In this document: one piece after another, positions 35,165 through 45,655 of the stretch | Position numbering within the stretch: the stretch's first letter is position 1 | Layout of the letters: each line of letters starts with the position of its first letter | From: Talpa occidentalis | Taxonomy: Eukaryota > Chordata > Mammalia > Eulipotyphla > Talpidae | Reading direction: 5' to 3' | Length of the DNA: 64,000 nucleotides | NCBI RefSeq assembly: GCF_014898055.3 | Contig: NW_023603184.1 | Coordinates: forward strand, 149,548,149-149,612,148 | Program-made: the position numbers and the translations under genes | The notes under the pieces: model-generated | Databases searched by the model: none | Seen by the model: only the letters and a program-made list of their open reading frames with translations | Told to the model about the DNA's origin: nothing

Positions 35165-35290
35165 GGTATTTTAAATGTTTTACGGAGGTATAATTTGCGT
35201 ACAATCAAATGCACCCAATTTGAATGCTTATTTTGATTGGGTCTTGACTGTTGTATGGCCCCATAGAACTAATTCCAGAAAAAGAAGTAG
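35165..35290 (+). repeat. L1 3'-UTR fragment (AT-rich, little drifted)
   Basis: ACGGAGGTATAATTTGCGTA, CAATCAAATGCACCCAATTT and GGGTCTTGACTGTTGTATGG follow the remembered L1M 3'-UTR (TTGAGGTATAATTTACATAC, AATAAAATGCACCCATTTAA, GAGTTTTGACAAATGTAT). It still has its AT-rich composition, unlike the relics at 5125 and 23375. Confidence 0.65.
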
Positions 35291-37096
35291 GTTACTTCCC
35301 TCGCTCCACACAGCTCCCTCCTGCCCCTGCGTGGGGAGGCCCTCCTACTCTCATCAGAGGCTGAAGTAACGGAGCCCCCCCCCCAATTCTGTGAGCGCGT
35401 TGTTATACCCAAGGCCCCTGGCAAATAGCCACAGACCCCTCTAAAGTGAACACTGGAAAACCGTAGCTGGACGAGTCCTCGTCACCAGGGTGTGATGCTC
35501 GTGCTGACAGGACCGGAAGCCCCTTCGGCCACGTGCTGTTACCTGGGACAGGTACCTCATAGCTAACTAGTTACCAGCACCCAGAGATAAGGGGGCCTGC
35601 TCCACCCAAGACAAACCACGTGGGGACCCCTCGTGGCAGAAGCCACTCGTCCCCAACATTAGATGCCCACCTGCTTAGAGGTCATGTTCCTTACTGACTT
35701 ATTTGTTGGTTCTCCAGCTGCAAGGTCATTCCTCCGCGTCGGCTGTGGCTCAGTCTTTTTGCTGCCTGCGGTCGGGTCATTCATGTAAGATCTGCGTCCT
35801 GAATACACGCTGCGTCTCGGAACAGCATGGTGGTGGGTCCGCTAGCTGGTGGGTCGCGGGACGTGGGCTGCGTGACACCAGGTGTGTTCTGAGAAACGTG
35901 GTGGCGGCGGCGAATGTCAGCCTGTGGGACCACAGCATCCGCTCAGTGTGTGGCTGCCTTCACCTCTGTCAGGGCCCCAGCTTCTCCTGGGCTCCGTGGT
36001 CACTGCCAGCGTGCACAGAGGCGCTGGCGAGTCCCCTCTGTGGGGGACCTGGCTGTCGCTGGCCACGAGAACGCAGCACCCATGGGCCGCTGTGTGAGTG
36101 TGAGCCTGGGCCCCAACACCAGAGCAGCTGGAACAGGCAACTGGCTGCATCCGGGCACTGTGGGGCGAGAGAGCTGATCCCGCAGCGGCCTGTGCCGGGT
36201 TTGATCTGTGACCGCAGCCCAGCCCCTCTGTGACCCTCAGATGCACCTGCGGAAGTGCCAGCACCTGCTGTGCCCAGGTGAGCCAGCCCTGGGTCCTGAC
36301 TGGGCCTGCAGCCGCCTCCACTTGAGATTTGATGCTACTGAACTTCTTACAAAACGTCCTCTCCGGGGTGGCGAGGTGCTCTGGTCACCGTCTTTGGCAC
36401 AGGGTCTGCGGGTCCACGTGGGTGGCTGGGAGGGTCGGGCCAGGCGAGGTGACAGTGTGCTCGGCGGCCCGTCTCCCCAGCCGCCACATGCTGGGCGCGC
36501 CGCTCCTGGGAGGTTGGTTCTGCACCTGCACCTGGGTTCCTCTGTGGGCAGCTTGGGGTGGCATCTTTTTTTCTGGATGCTTCCTTCATTGAACTGAGCA
36601 CTGGAGGAGGCACGTGCACTCAGCCTTCCTCATTTGGAGGCCCAGGCGCCCCCGGCACCACAGAGGAGAACGGACTCTGCCCTTGGCCACCCCGGGACGG
36701 TGGCCATCTGCTGCCAGATCCCTGCCCTGCTCTGTGTGTCTGGGGGAAGCCCTCACTGCGGAGCAGCTCCGGGTGCGGACACCTGCCTCCCGCGGCAGCT
36801 GAGGGCCCCGGCCCGCCAACCTCTCCCGATGTGACACCGTCCCCGAATGTTGCCAAATCAAAGGGTTGAGGGCTCCTGGCATCGCACGCCTTCCAAGGAC
36901 GCCACCCGCCCGGCACCCTTGGGAGCAGCCCCGCGTCCAGCCTGCAGCGGGGGGCCTGCCCGCCGGGCGCTGCTCTGGGCACGCAGACGCCGGCCCGTGT
37001 CCTCGGGAGCCCCGTCCGCTGGTCTGGACGCCCCAGCCCCGCCTGCTTCTCGGGACGGAGGGCCCAGCCCGGCGGTGACTTCGCGTGCTGCTTTGA

Positions 37097-37180
37097 CCTT
37101 TCTTTTTTCCCCTTTTCATTTGTTTTCTTTTCCTTTTTGTTTTCTCTCTTTTTCCCTCTCTCCCCTTTCTGCTCTCGGGA
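37097..37180 (+). promoter_or_regulatory. AGAP1: Exceptionally long pyrimidine tract before exon B
   Basis: About 80 nt of almost pure C and T (TTTCTTTTTTCCCC, TTTTCTCTCTTTTTCCCTCT and so on) leads to CGGGATGCAG/CCAAA. Vertebrate tracts are usually 15-40 nt. Such long tracts bind U2AF and also PTB, often a repressor of cassette exons, so regulated inclusion of exon B is plausible. Confidence 0.7.
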
Positions 37181-37185
37181 TGCAG

Positions 37186-37263
37186 CCAAACGCAAAGCAT
37201 GGAAACTAAACCGTGTTGGTAGCCTGCGAAATATATACAGCAGCAGCAGCACCAACACCGAAG
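37186..37263 (+). CDS. AGAP1: AGAP1 exon B: PH-domain insert, 78-nt micro-cassette
   Basis: It reads AKRKAWKLNRVGSLRNIY followed by SSSSTNTE. The Ala codon is completed by exon A's last base, and the final base starts the Glu codon finished by exon C. Both borders are phase 1, so the exon can be skipped to lose 26 residues in frame. It encodes the last part of the PH insert: a basic stretch with Trp (KRKAWKLNR) and a serine run from an (AGC)4 tract at 37239-37250. Exon A ends in phase with exon B and with exon C, so A-B-C and A-C joins are both open. The donor GAAG/GTAACG is followed at once by a C-rich tract. Confidence 0.95.
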
Positions 37264-37329
37264 GTAACGCCGCTCCTCCCGCCCGCGCCCCCTCCCCCCG
37301 CCCCCTCCCCCGCCCGCCCCCCCTCCCGG
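37264..37329 (+). promoter_or_regulatory. AGAP1: C-rich tract at 5' splice site of exon B (G-quadruplex-prone on the template strand)
   Basis: From the donor onward the sense strand is about 60 nt of C-runs of three to seven separated by single other bases. The RNA can bind poly-C proteins; the template strand has at least six G-runs of three or more and can form G-quadruplexes that could slow polymerase. Together with the long upstream pyrimidine tract this suggests controlled splicing of exon B. Confidence 0.6.
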
Positions 37330-37439
37330 ATGCAGACCTGGCAATGCCCGCGCCGCATGCCGCGTGCGCAGCGTCTCCGCGCCCCTGCCATCTTTTTTGT
37401 TTGTGTGTTTTATTTTGCCATTCATGTCCCTTTCAGCTT

Positions 37440-38620
37440 ACTTAAATTTTGACCTTTCCCTTCCGTCGTCGTGTCGTGATGTTTAAATTACTTCAGAAAC
37501 CTATTTTCTCCTCTTTTTTTCCCTTCCTTTCTACATGTGGGCACTCAATGTAATATTTCCCAAGTTATTACAGTTTTTAAAAGTGTTAGTATCAGGTGTA
37601 ATGATCTGTAGCCAAATACAATAGTGTGCCGTGACATTTAAGTAACAGTCTTAATTTGTCCTGTGGAAGCATTCTCCATCCAGCCCGCGCGGCGCCGATC
37701 CAGAGGCAGCCGGGCCGGGTCATTTGCATGCGCTGCTATTGCTTGTAAATTCAGTATATTGTTGTGTTTCTAAAGGTCGGCCCGTGCCAAAGTTCACAAA
37801 TTGACTTCGCGTTGCTTTCTCACCGCAGACAGCCGTCATGGCGATTGTAAAATAGCAGATTGAATTTTCCCCCACCTTCATTTGAACAACACAATTATAA
37901 ATTGCCTTTTTTTTATGATTACAAATGTCAAGGGTCAGAATTATTTTGATGCCAGGCAGAGGGAAAGCCCCGCCAGCCCCCGCACGTGGGAGGGAGGCCG
38001 GTGCACAGACGAGTGATGCAAAATAGGTCACAATCCAGCGATCTCAGTATATAATGGGGGAGATTTTTTTTCACTTAAGTGCAAGCCAAATGGGTCAAGT
38101 AATCGCAAGCTCGTGCCCTAACACTAATTGACTTATTTGGGGATGATTATAACTGTAATATTTTTCTTAATGTCACTGTTTTCTGGGCTGTTGATTTTAG
38201 CGATTGCCAAGTGGTGGCATTAAATCTCTTGTAAATTTTAAATTGCACGCTATTTCTGTAAACAAGTCCCTCTCTTCACATCCCGATCATTAACCTTTGC
38301 TGATTTATATCACCATCCTTTTTTTTCTTCCTTTCACAATGGCGCCCGTCTCACCGCTGAACGCCCCGCTCTCCGCCAGAAAAAAATGAATCTGGGAACA
38401 AAACTGCGTTTTCACCAGGGCTTGTTAAAGACCTATTTTTTTAATCATAATTTTTTTTTTCATTCCTCAAGGGGAAATTGTCGTCTGTTAAGACACCAAT
38501 GGAGCTTGACCCTGTTGGTATCTTCTTTCAAAGCACTCATTCAAGAAAGACAAAACGAGAGAGAAAAATGATGGGATTTTCCAAACGGTCCCATTTGGCA
38601 TCATTTTTTGTTGCCTCTCC
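37440..38620. promoter_or_regulatory. Large conserved-looking block downstream of exon B (about 1.2 kb)
   Basis: Repeat-free and AT-rich beside very GC-rich sequence. Holds ATTTGCAT (37722-37729, a POU octamer), ATTATAAATTGCC near 37891, ATGATTACAAATG near 37914, CACTAATTGAC near 38123, GATGATTATAACTG near 38143, TTGATTTTAGCGATTGCC near 38191, GATCATTAACC near 38285 and TTTAATCATAATTT near 38439. An enhancer cluster, or intronic splicing sequences near the exon, are both possible. It is among the strongest candidates here by texture. Confidence 0.45.
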
Positions 38621-41460
38621 AAGGGCGTTCATGTGCTCGGTCACTGGCTCTCGGCCCGGGGTCGTGCCGCTCCTCACCCAGTGCCCGGGCAGCTGTGTTC
38701 CCCTCCGTGTGTGCGTGTGCACCTGCCACAACAGATTTGTCTGTTACTTCCGGCACTGTAGAAAAAAGTCGTGACGTCTGGTTTTCCACGTGGTGGTGCA
38801 AAGGGTGAGGGGCGGGAAGGAGGCCCTTCGGGCTGGCTCTTTAACCTCAAGAGCAGGCCAGTCCCCCGACTCACTGCCGGGCTGCCTGGAGACGCAGCTG
38901 CTCTGTGTTCAGCCCAGGACAGGTGTGAGGAAGGGCAGGCGTGGGAGGTGCTGACCCAGCAGGTAACCCGCGTCGGGGGAAGCACGGGTGTATGCCGCTC
39001 CCAACAGCACTGCAAACTTGGGGGCCCTCAGCCCACTGCAGCAACTGCCAAAGGTGATCTTGGGGATCTGGAGTAAATCATGAGCGCGAAGCCAGTTCTC
39101 CTCACTCCCTTCCATTTCTGCTCAGTGTTCAGCTGCATCTGTGACTTTCTATCCAGCGGCATGGTCACTGCATTCACCTTGTTTGTGTTCGAGCGCGGTC
39201 TCATCACACACGGCTCTAGCATGTCACTGAGTCCCTCTGTCTCAGATAAACCGTCACCCTGCCTGCCCCATGTCAGGTCTCATGGCATGAAGGTCGCAAG
39301 TCCTCTGTCTATAAGATGCTCCCTCTTAGCACACCCCGAACCTCCTTGTGGTGCTGTGGCCTGAGTCCTTGGTGTCACTCAGCAAGGACCCGTCTCCAGA
39401 TGGGTGTTTCTTGAGTCGTTGGTCCAGTTACCCCCGCCCCAGACATCAACGTGCATTGAACGCCAGAGTTTCCATGGAGACAGAGGTTGAGTTTCAGGGA
39501 TAAGGGGGTAGGTGACCGTCCAGGGGTACAGGTCACTCCTGGGTGGGGTCCTCAGCCCAGCCTGGGGTGGGGTGTTGGGCACTATGGGACTCGGTTGCTG
39601 AGCGGCAGGACTGAGACTTGAGCTGGTGATCTCACGCCAAAGCCCTTTCCTGTCCTGTCCACTCTGCTCTGACCCCTGAGCTGTGCTGTCTCGTTTGACC
39701 TCAGTTCCCTCCCAGGTAGGTATCGTGCACTGACAGGAAGTCGCAGTTTGAACAAGTCAGGTGATTTTCTGCAGGCCGGACAGCCAGGAAGCGGGATGGG
39801 TGCCCTGGTCTCCCGGGTCCAGACCCACTGCAGGCCCTCAGGCAGGTTCTGTGGGTGGGCATGGAGTGGACAGAACAGGCAGGGCCAGTCAGGGAATGCA
39901 CGTCCCCCATTAGGAAGTGACCAGAGCCTTTGCTCACCTGCGGTACTCACCTCTGCGGCCAAGGCGGGCACCTCGCCGCATGCGTTCCATCGCGCGGATC
40001 ACATCCTGCCACTTTCCCGAGGTCTGTGAGATGGCAGTGGGGTGGGGTGGAAGGAGTGTCAGTGATGCAGGCCCCCCTTTCTTAGCTGCCCCCCCAAGGA
40101 GAGAGGTGTCGCCAGGTGGCTGACACTGTGGGAAGCTCGACTCCGTGGTCAGCGTTTTCTGAGAATGACCCTGAGTGCGGGTCGTTGTGTGGAAGGAAGG
40201 CTGGAAGGGCGGCTGGCGGCTTCCTTGGCAGCATCAGCCCAGGATGGGGCTCCCCGGGATCCAGGGCCTCCGAGCCCCCGACCCGCACGACGGGAGGCAC
40301 GGAAGCGCGGCTCTCAGGCGTGGGCGCCCGCTGTTCTCACAGCACCCTCGCCCATGTGTTGGAGCTCCACCGGGTCTATGAGCCCTACAGGGTGCGCCAC
40401 ACCGTGGGTGCCCCTCCCTAGGTGACCCTTGGGCCCACGTCTGCCCAGTTCCTCATTACCGGAAGCCCCTGCCTGCAGGGGGGTGCATTTCTGTGTGTCC
40501 GGCCCTTGCCCCAGGCACCAGCCTGGGAGGCCTATTTGGAGTGACCCCTGTGCCCCACTGGACCAAGTGCATGGACTCGGAGGTGCCTGGACCCTGGTTC
40601 CGTTCCAAGCGAGCACTGCCGGGAGGGGGAGCAGGCTCCCTGCGGAGAACACTTGTGTGGGGCGCTGCTGCCCGCGCCCTTCATCCTCGGGAGGCCAGGC
40701 TGCCGCGTGCCCCGAACAGGCCTTTCCGTGGCCGGCCTGGCTCACCAGCCAGGGCTGCGGTCACGGTTCCGCAACATCCTCCACTGCAGCTGAGTCAGCC
40801 AGGTTCCCGGCGATGACACGCTCTGGGGCCCAAGGGTGGGGCCGGCCATCCCAGCCCCCCCCCCAGGCTGAGGGAGCAGAGGCCTCCCCTCTGAGGGTCT
40901 GACCAGTCCTGCCCAAGGACCCTGCGCTGTCCGAGTCCAGCCCCCAGCCGTCTTCCTGAGGCCGCGGGTGCATGTGCGCCCCCCGCCCACTGAAGCCGCC
41001 CTCCACCCTCAGACGGGGTCCTCCCTTCATGGTCACTTCACACCCTTGCACCAAAGTCATGACGGGGGCAGATGCTCTGCAAACCTGTCCTGTGAGCGGC
41101 CACATGGGCAGTGCCTGTGTGCCCAGGCTCTGTGCCAGGCACGGAGTCCTCGCCGGGACTCCGGGTCACTGACAGGCCCCCTCAGGGCTGGGAGGCTCCT
41201 GCTCAGGTGGGGCAAGGTCACCTGAGCCCGCGGCCACTCGGGCCTCGTCCCCCAGGGAGCAGCAGGGACCTGACAGGACACTCGCCCTGAAAGTTGAAGA
41301 GGGGACACCAGCAAGTCGCTTCTTCCTGCCCAGACTCATGAACGTCTGGGGGGGCCACGTCCCCATTACTGCCTTCCACCAAAGGCCCAACAGCTATAGG
41401 AATTTAGTTTGGGGATCAGGTGCCCCGGGACCCAGGCCCCCCCCCCCACTTTCCAGCCAC

Positions 41461-41530
41461 GTGGGTTTGCGTGAGCTACGGGCTTCTTCCCCTGCTTAGT
41501 TTTCTTTCTCTAAAATGAGGGTAGTTGGGG
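41461..41530 (+). repeat. MIR-type fragment
   Basis: CTTCCCCTGCTTAGTTTTCT followed by TTCTCTAAAATGAGGGTAG parallels the MIR 3' core (TCTGTGCCTCAGTTTCCTCATCTGTAAAATGGGG). Short and diverged. Confidence 0.5.
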
Positions 41531-43959
41531 AGAAATCGAGAAATCGCACGGAGCAGGGCCGGAGGGCAGACGGCGGTGGTCGCTGTTTGTTTCAACACTT
41601 ACTTGATTGGAAAGTGACCCCCAGGACAGTCTGGGGAGTGTCCCGGGGCCACTCTTTAGGCCTGGTGGCCGTTTGGTGCCGGGCAGAGCCATCCACGACG
41701 CGCGCACAGGTTGGGAACTCACGCGGATAAAGTCAGACTTGGGGATAACTCCAGAACTGGCTTTTGGGAGAGAAAAAGCAAGATGACTTAGTTTTTTTGC
41801 CCTTGACGTTTTTGAAAGAAAAGTTTGATGATCATCTGAAAGCTGGGCCACCCTGCCCGGGGGCCGGGGAAGACACCCCCATGAGCATGCAGGGCCAGGC
41901 CCCTGGTGGACGTGTATCCGGTCCCTCGCTTCCCACACTGCACTCAGCAGAGGCCGGAGCCCCAGGCCCTTCCAGCACAGCTGAGCCCACACATCCCTCA
42001 GTCAGGAGAGCAGGACGACCCCAGAAAGGATGGAGATGACTAGACCAGCGGCGGGTGGTCCAGGTCGAGCGCAGCGTAGTGACCGGATGCGCCACCGCCT
42101 GAGCCTCCCCGCTCACTTGGGCCCTGAGCTGTCCAGGGTGCTGGGGCCGAGCACAAGAGGGCACGTCAGCCCATCCGCCTTCTGCATCCAGGAATGTGTG
42201 TTTTTTCAGAAGTTTTGTTTTCCACCCTTCCCGTGGCTCAGAAGCCACGTTGCTGCCCTTCTCAAGCCGAAGCCAAAAGAGTGGAGTTTCTTCCTCCTGG
42301 CGCTCAGACCCTCCTCCCAGCTCTCGATCATATGTTTGCAAAATGCAAACCTCCTTTTGAGTCTGAGGAGAATCTTGCTTGATCACTGCACGGTAAACAC
42401 CCCCAACCATGGGCCGCCCCTGGGCCCGCGTCTCTGCAGAGGTGACGGTGTTTATAGGACACCTCTGTTGGACTCGGGATCACGCCGAGGTAGTTTCCAA
42501 ATGCACAACTTGCAAAAAGATCCTCACCTGTGGACTGTGGACTGCTCGTGTTATAAACTGGCCCACAATAACCATTTTTCTTTTTGTTTAAAATCAACAC
42601 TCGGATGGAGGCAGGGGCCTGCCCCAGTCTGGGCTCTGGGCTACCCCGGACCATCTTTTTGGACTTCAACTTATACTTGCCACAAAAAGCAGGGGTGGGG
42701 GGGTGTTAAAAATAAACACTGACTTTATATCCTGGTGAGTTTGGGCTGAAGTCCCAAACGTGTGTGGTTTTCATCCTAACCAAAATATCTAAACCACATG
42801 CCTATGTAACACATGCCTTGAAAACAGAAAAATTGAAGTCTTTTACAGAACATGTGAGTCCAAGAATTAGCATGAAGCCTCGGCTGTGTGCCCGCTCACC
42901 CGGCGTGAGCCCGAGGTCGGAGGTTGTGGCCGGCCTGAGAAGCAGCCAAGCAGCAGGTACAGCCTGACTCAGTTTCCAGCTTTGGGACGTTGAGAGTAAC
43001 CCCCTGCAGAGTTGGGTGAGAAGGAGTCCGGGCTGCCTCGGCCTCAGGGATGGGCTATGGCTGTCTTTTCTGGCCAGAGAGCAGGCGGGCCGGCCTCTGA
43101 CCCAGGCCAGCCTGTGCTGCCCCTGCAGAGACAGCTGAGCTCCAGGGTGCAGTGGCTGCCTCTGGGTAGCAGGTGACAGTGGGACGTGCATTCCAGACAC
43201 GGGACCCCCAAACCTAAGGGTCCTGGAGAAACGACAATGGAGAGATTCAGGCGAAATCTGGGAGGAAGCCCTTGCCGATCCCCCCTTATTCATGAGAAAG
43301 AGACTTGGCCAGAGGTTTGAGTTCTGTTACCATGTTAACCAGGGTGCTGGTGCGTACCCCAAGGCAAAGGTCCTTTGACCACAAATCAAAGCAGAGAGCA
43401 AGTTTCTTCACCTGCCAGCCTTGGCTATTTTCTTGTCGGGTCATTTTGGAACGTGAACCATCTGGAAGCCTCTGGACTCACTCACGCCGGCTGCGTCTGC
43501 TGTGAGCGGTGACACGGGTGCTCCTGAGCTCGGTTATCTCTGCCCCGTCCAGTGAGCACATCCGACGTGTTGGGAGGACGCTTAGCACCGTGGAGAGAAC
43601 CGGGCATCTGGGTCGGGTCCCAGGTTTGTCGGGAGCCTGGAGAACAGCCTCTCCAGGACTCGGGCTACATGGAATGAGCCCAGTGGAGACCTCGGCAAAA
43701 GTGACCCCAAGGACGTCCGGAGCCCTTTGCGATTCAGCGAAGAGACAAATATCCCCGTCCGCGTTCACCCACGTCGCAGAGGCATTTCTCTGCACCCCAA
43801 TTTAGCACCCGAGTGTGACCTTTACAAAACCACAGGCTTGCTGCTCTCCCGGGGACCCCGGAAGACAGACGAGGCGCCTGCCCTCTTCCGCCCCTCCGCC
43901 CACTCCCCGCACGTGCTCGCCTCTCAGAAGTCTCCTTGAAAACAACTTCCAAATGTGAA

Positions 43960-44350
43960 ACAGTTGCAGCTGCTTTTAGCTCTTTAACTCTTTGTCTGCT
44001 AGGATTCCGCAAAAATAATTGATGACTGATTGGCCCATTAACCTTTAAAAAAAAAAAGTTTGACAGCCCAGACTTGTGTAATGAGGAGGGATTCCTTGTG
44101 AAATCACGCTGATGGCCCAGTTGCTTGCCCCTGAGGAGGCAGAATTAGCCCCACGGGGCCTCGTCTGCATAGAAACTGGACGCAATTAGTGTAATATCCG
44201 GTGTTATTAATGTCGTTTGGAATAATTGGGTAGGTTGGCTTGGACAGGTTCATGGCGCTAAAATACTGTGCTAGCGGACCTTTCCACAGCGAACCGTTAA
44301 ACACGGAAAACTGTTTAAATCCCTCTGAGCCCAATCACAAAACTTTATTA
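43960..44350. promoter_or_regulatory. Conserved-looking non-coding block
   Basis: Contains AATAATTGATGACTGATTGG near 44014, CGCAATTAGTGTAATATCC near 44182, GTTATTAATGTCG near 44203, GGAATAATTGGG near 44219 and CCCAATCACAAAAC near 44330. Repeat-free, sharply bounded by GC-rich DNA. An enhancer is inferred. Confidence 0.42.
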
Positions 44351-45547
44351 AACAGCTTCGCCCGGAATGTCCCGCGGTGACACCGCCCGACGCCCCCTCC
44401 CAGGCTTGGGCTGTGGAGGCGCTCAGCCTGCCCACGCGATGTGGGGCGCCCGTCCCGCGGACACCCACGGCGGAGACCGGCTCAAACGTGCAGGCGTCGG
44501 ACTCCTGCAACCTGACGTCTCTCTCCGCAGACTTCAGGCGAAGCCCCTGTGGTCCCCTGGCGAGTGTGTGTTCACAGAGGGGCCACGCGGAGTGAAACAG
44601 GACAGGCAGGGGACAGGCGAGAGCAACGTCCAGTCTGCCCGACGGATCGGCCTGGCCGCCCGTTACGTTCCCACCGCTCCTTACCCGGCTGCTGGTAACC
44701 AGGCGCCACTGCGTCATCACTTCCGGTGGTGGGACGCCTTTGGCGCCGGTGGCTGTTTGAATCTGACATCATCTGAACTCCTGTGGCCGATGATGATGTG
44801 TCCCCACAGAAGGAGGATGCGTCTGGGTCCAGAAGTCCACGAGCTCGTTACTCAGTGGGCGCCCCACGGGGCTCCCGGCGTGGCCTCTGCAGACAGGCAG
44901 GCAGCAGACCCGGCCCCACCCGTGGCCGTCCCCTCTCCAGGGGGCTGGGTGTGTTTGGAAGTGACAGGAGCCCCCTGAGAGGGGTTCGGGCAAGAGACTG
45001 AGGACAGGCAGACCCCGCAGCCCACGGTGGGAGCCGACGGCAGAGCCCCGCGGTCCCAGCTCCCGACCCCACGCGGGCAGGACCCCGCAGGCCTCCCGTC
45101 CACAAGGAGGTTTGCTGCCCGGGAGGCCAAAGCACCTTCGCTTGTGAGCTGCGTCTACACTGGCCCCGGATAGGCTCAGATGCAGAATTCAGGAGTGGGA
45201 TGCTTGGCCCATGGGTCGCAGCGACTGGCATGTCACGGGTGGGGAGCCGGGCAGGGGCTAGGCCTCCCCTGCTGGCCGGTCCCTGGCATGAGCCAGATAC
45301 CCCTGAAGGTGGCGACCGGGGGCCCCAGTTTGTGATGGCCCCGGACTTAGAAGCACAAGGACTTGCTGGGGTGCAAGGGGGGGCTCCAACAGCGACATCA
45401 CATGCCCTGATTTCTCCAGGCCTCGCCTGTTGGAAACACGACTCTCGTGACAAGTTCCCTAGGGAATTCTGGAAACCTTTCCAAAGACGCGCACCCTGGC
45501 ATGGGGTGAGGAGGAGCAACAGGAAGGTCTCTGGAAGTGGGAGAGCC

Positions 45548-45655
45548 GCCCAGTGCCCACCCAGACCCCCCACCCAGAGGGCTCCTGTTTAAATACTCCT
45601 TGCCCAGTGCCCACCCAGACCCCCCACGCAGAGGGCTCCTGTTTAAATACTTCTT
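45548..45655. repeat. 54-bp perfect-type tandem duplication (two copies)
   Basis: Copy 1 (45548-45601) and copy 2 (45602-45655) share GCCCAGTGCCCACCCAGACC, then GAGGGCTCCTGTTTAAATAC. They differ at about two or three bases (CCCAG/CGCAG, CTCC/TTCT). A recent local duplication; it doubles a TTTAAATA TATA-like word. Confidence 0.9.

Noticed and set aside
36586..37425. Minus-strand open frame of 279 codons
   Set aside because: It is antisense to exon B, its pyrimidine tract and the C-rich donor flank; its Lys/Glu/Arg and Gly runs are translations of those tracts.
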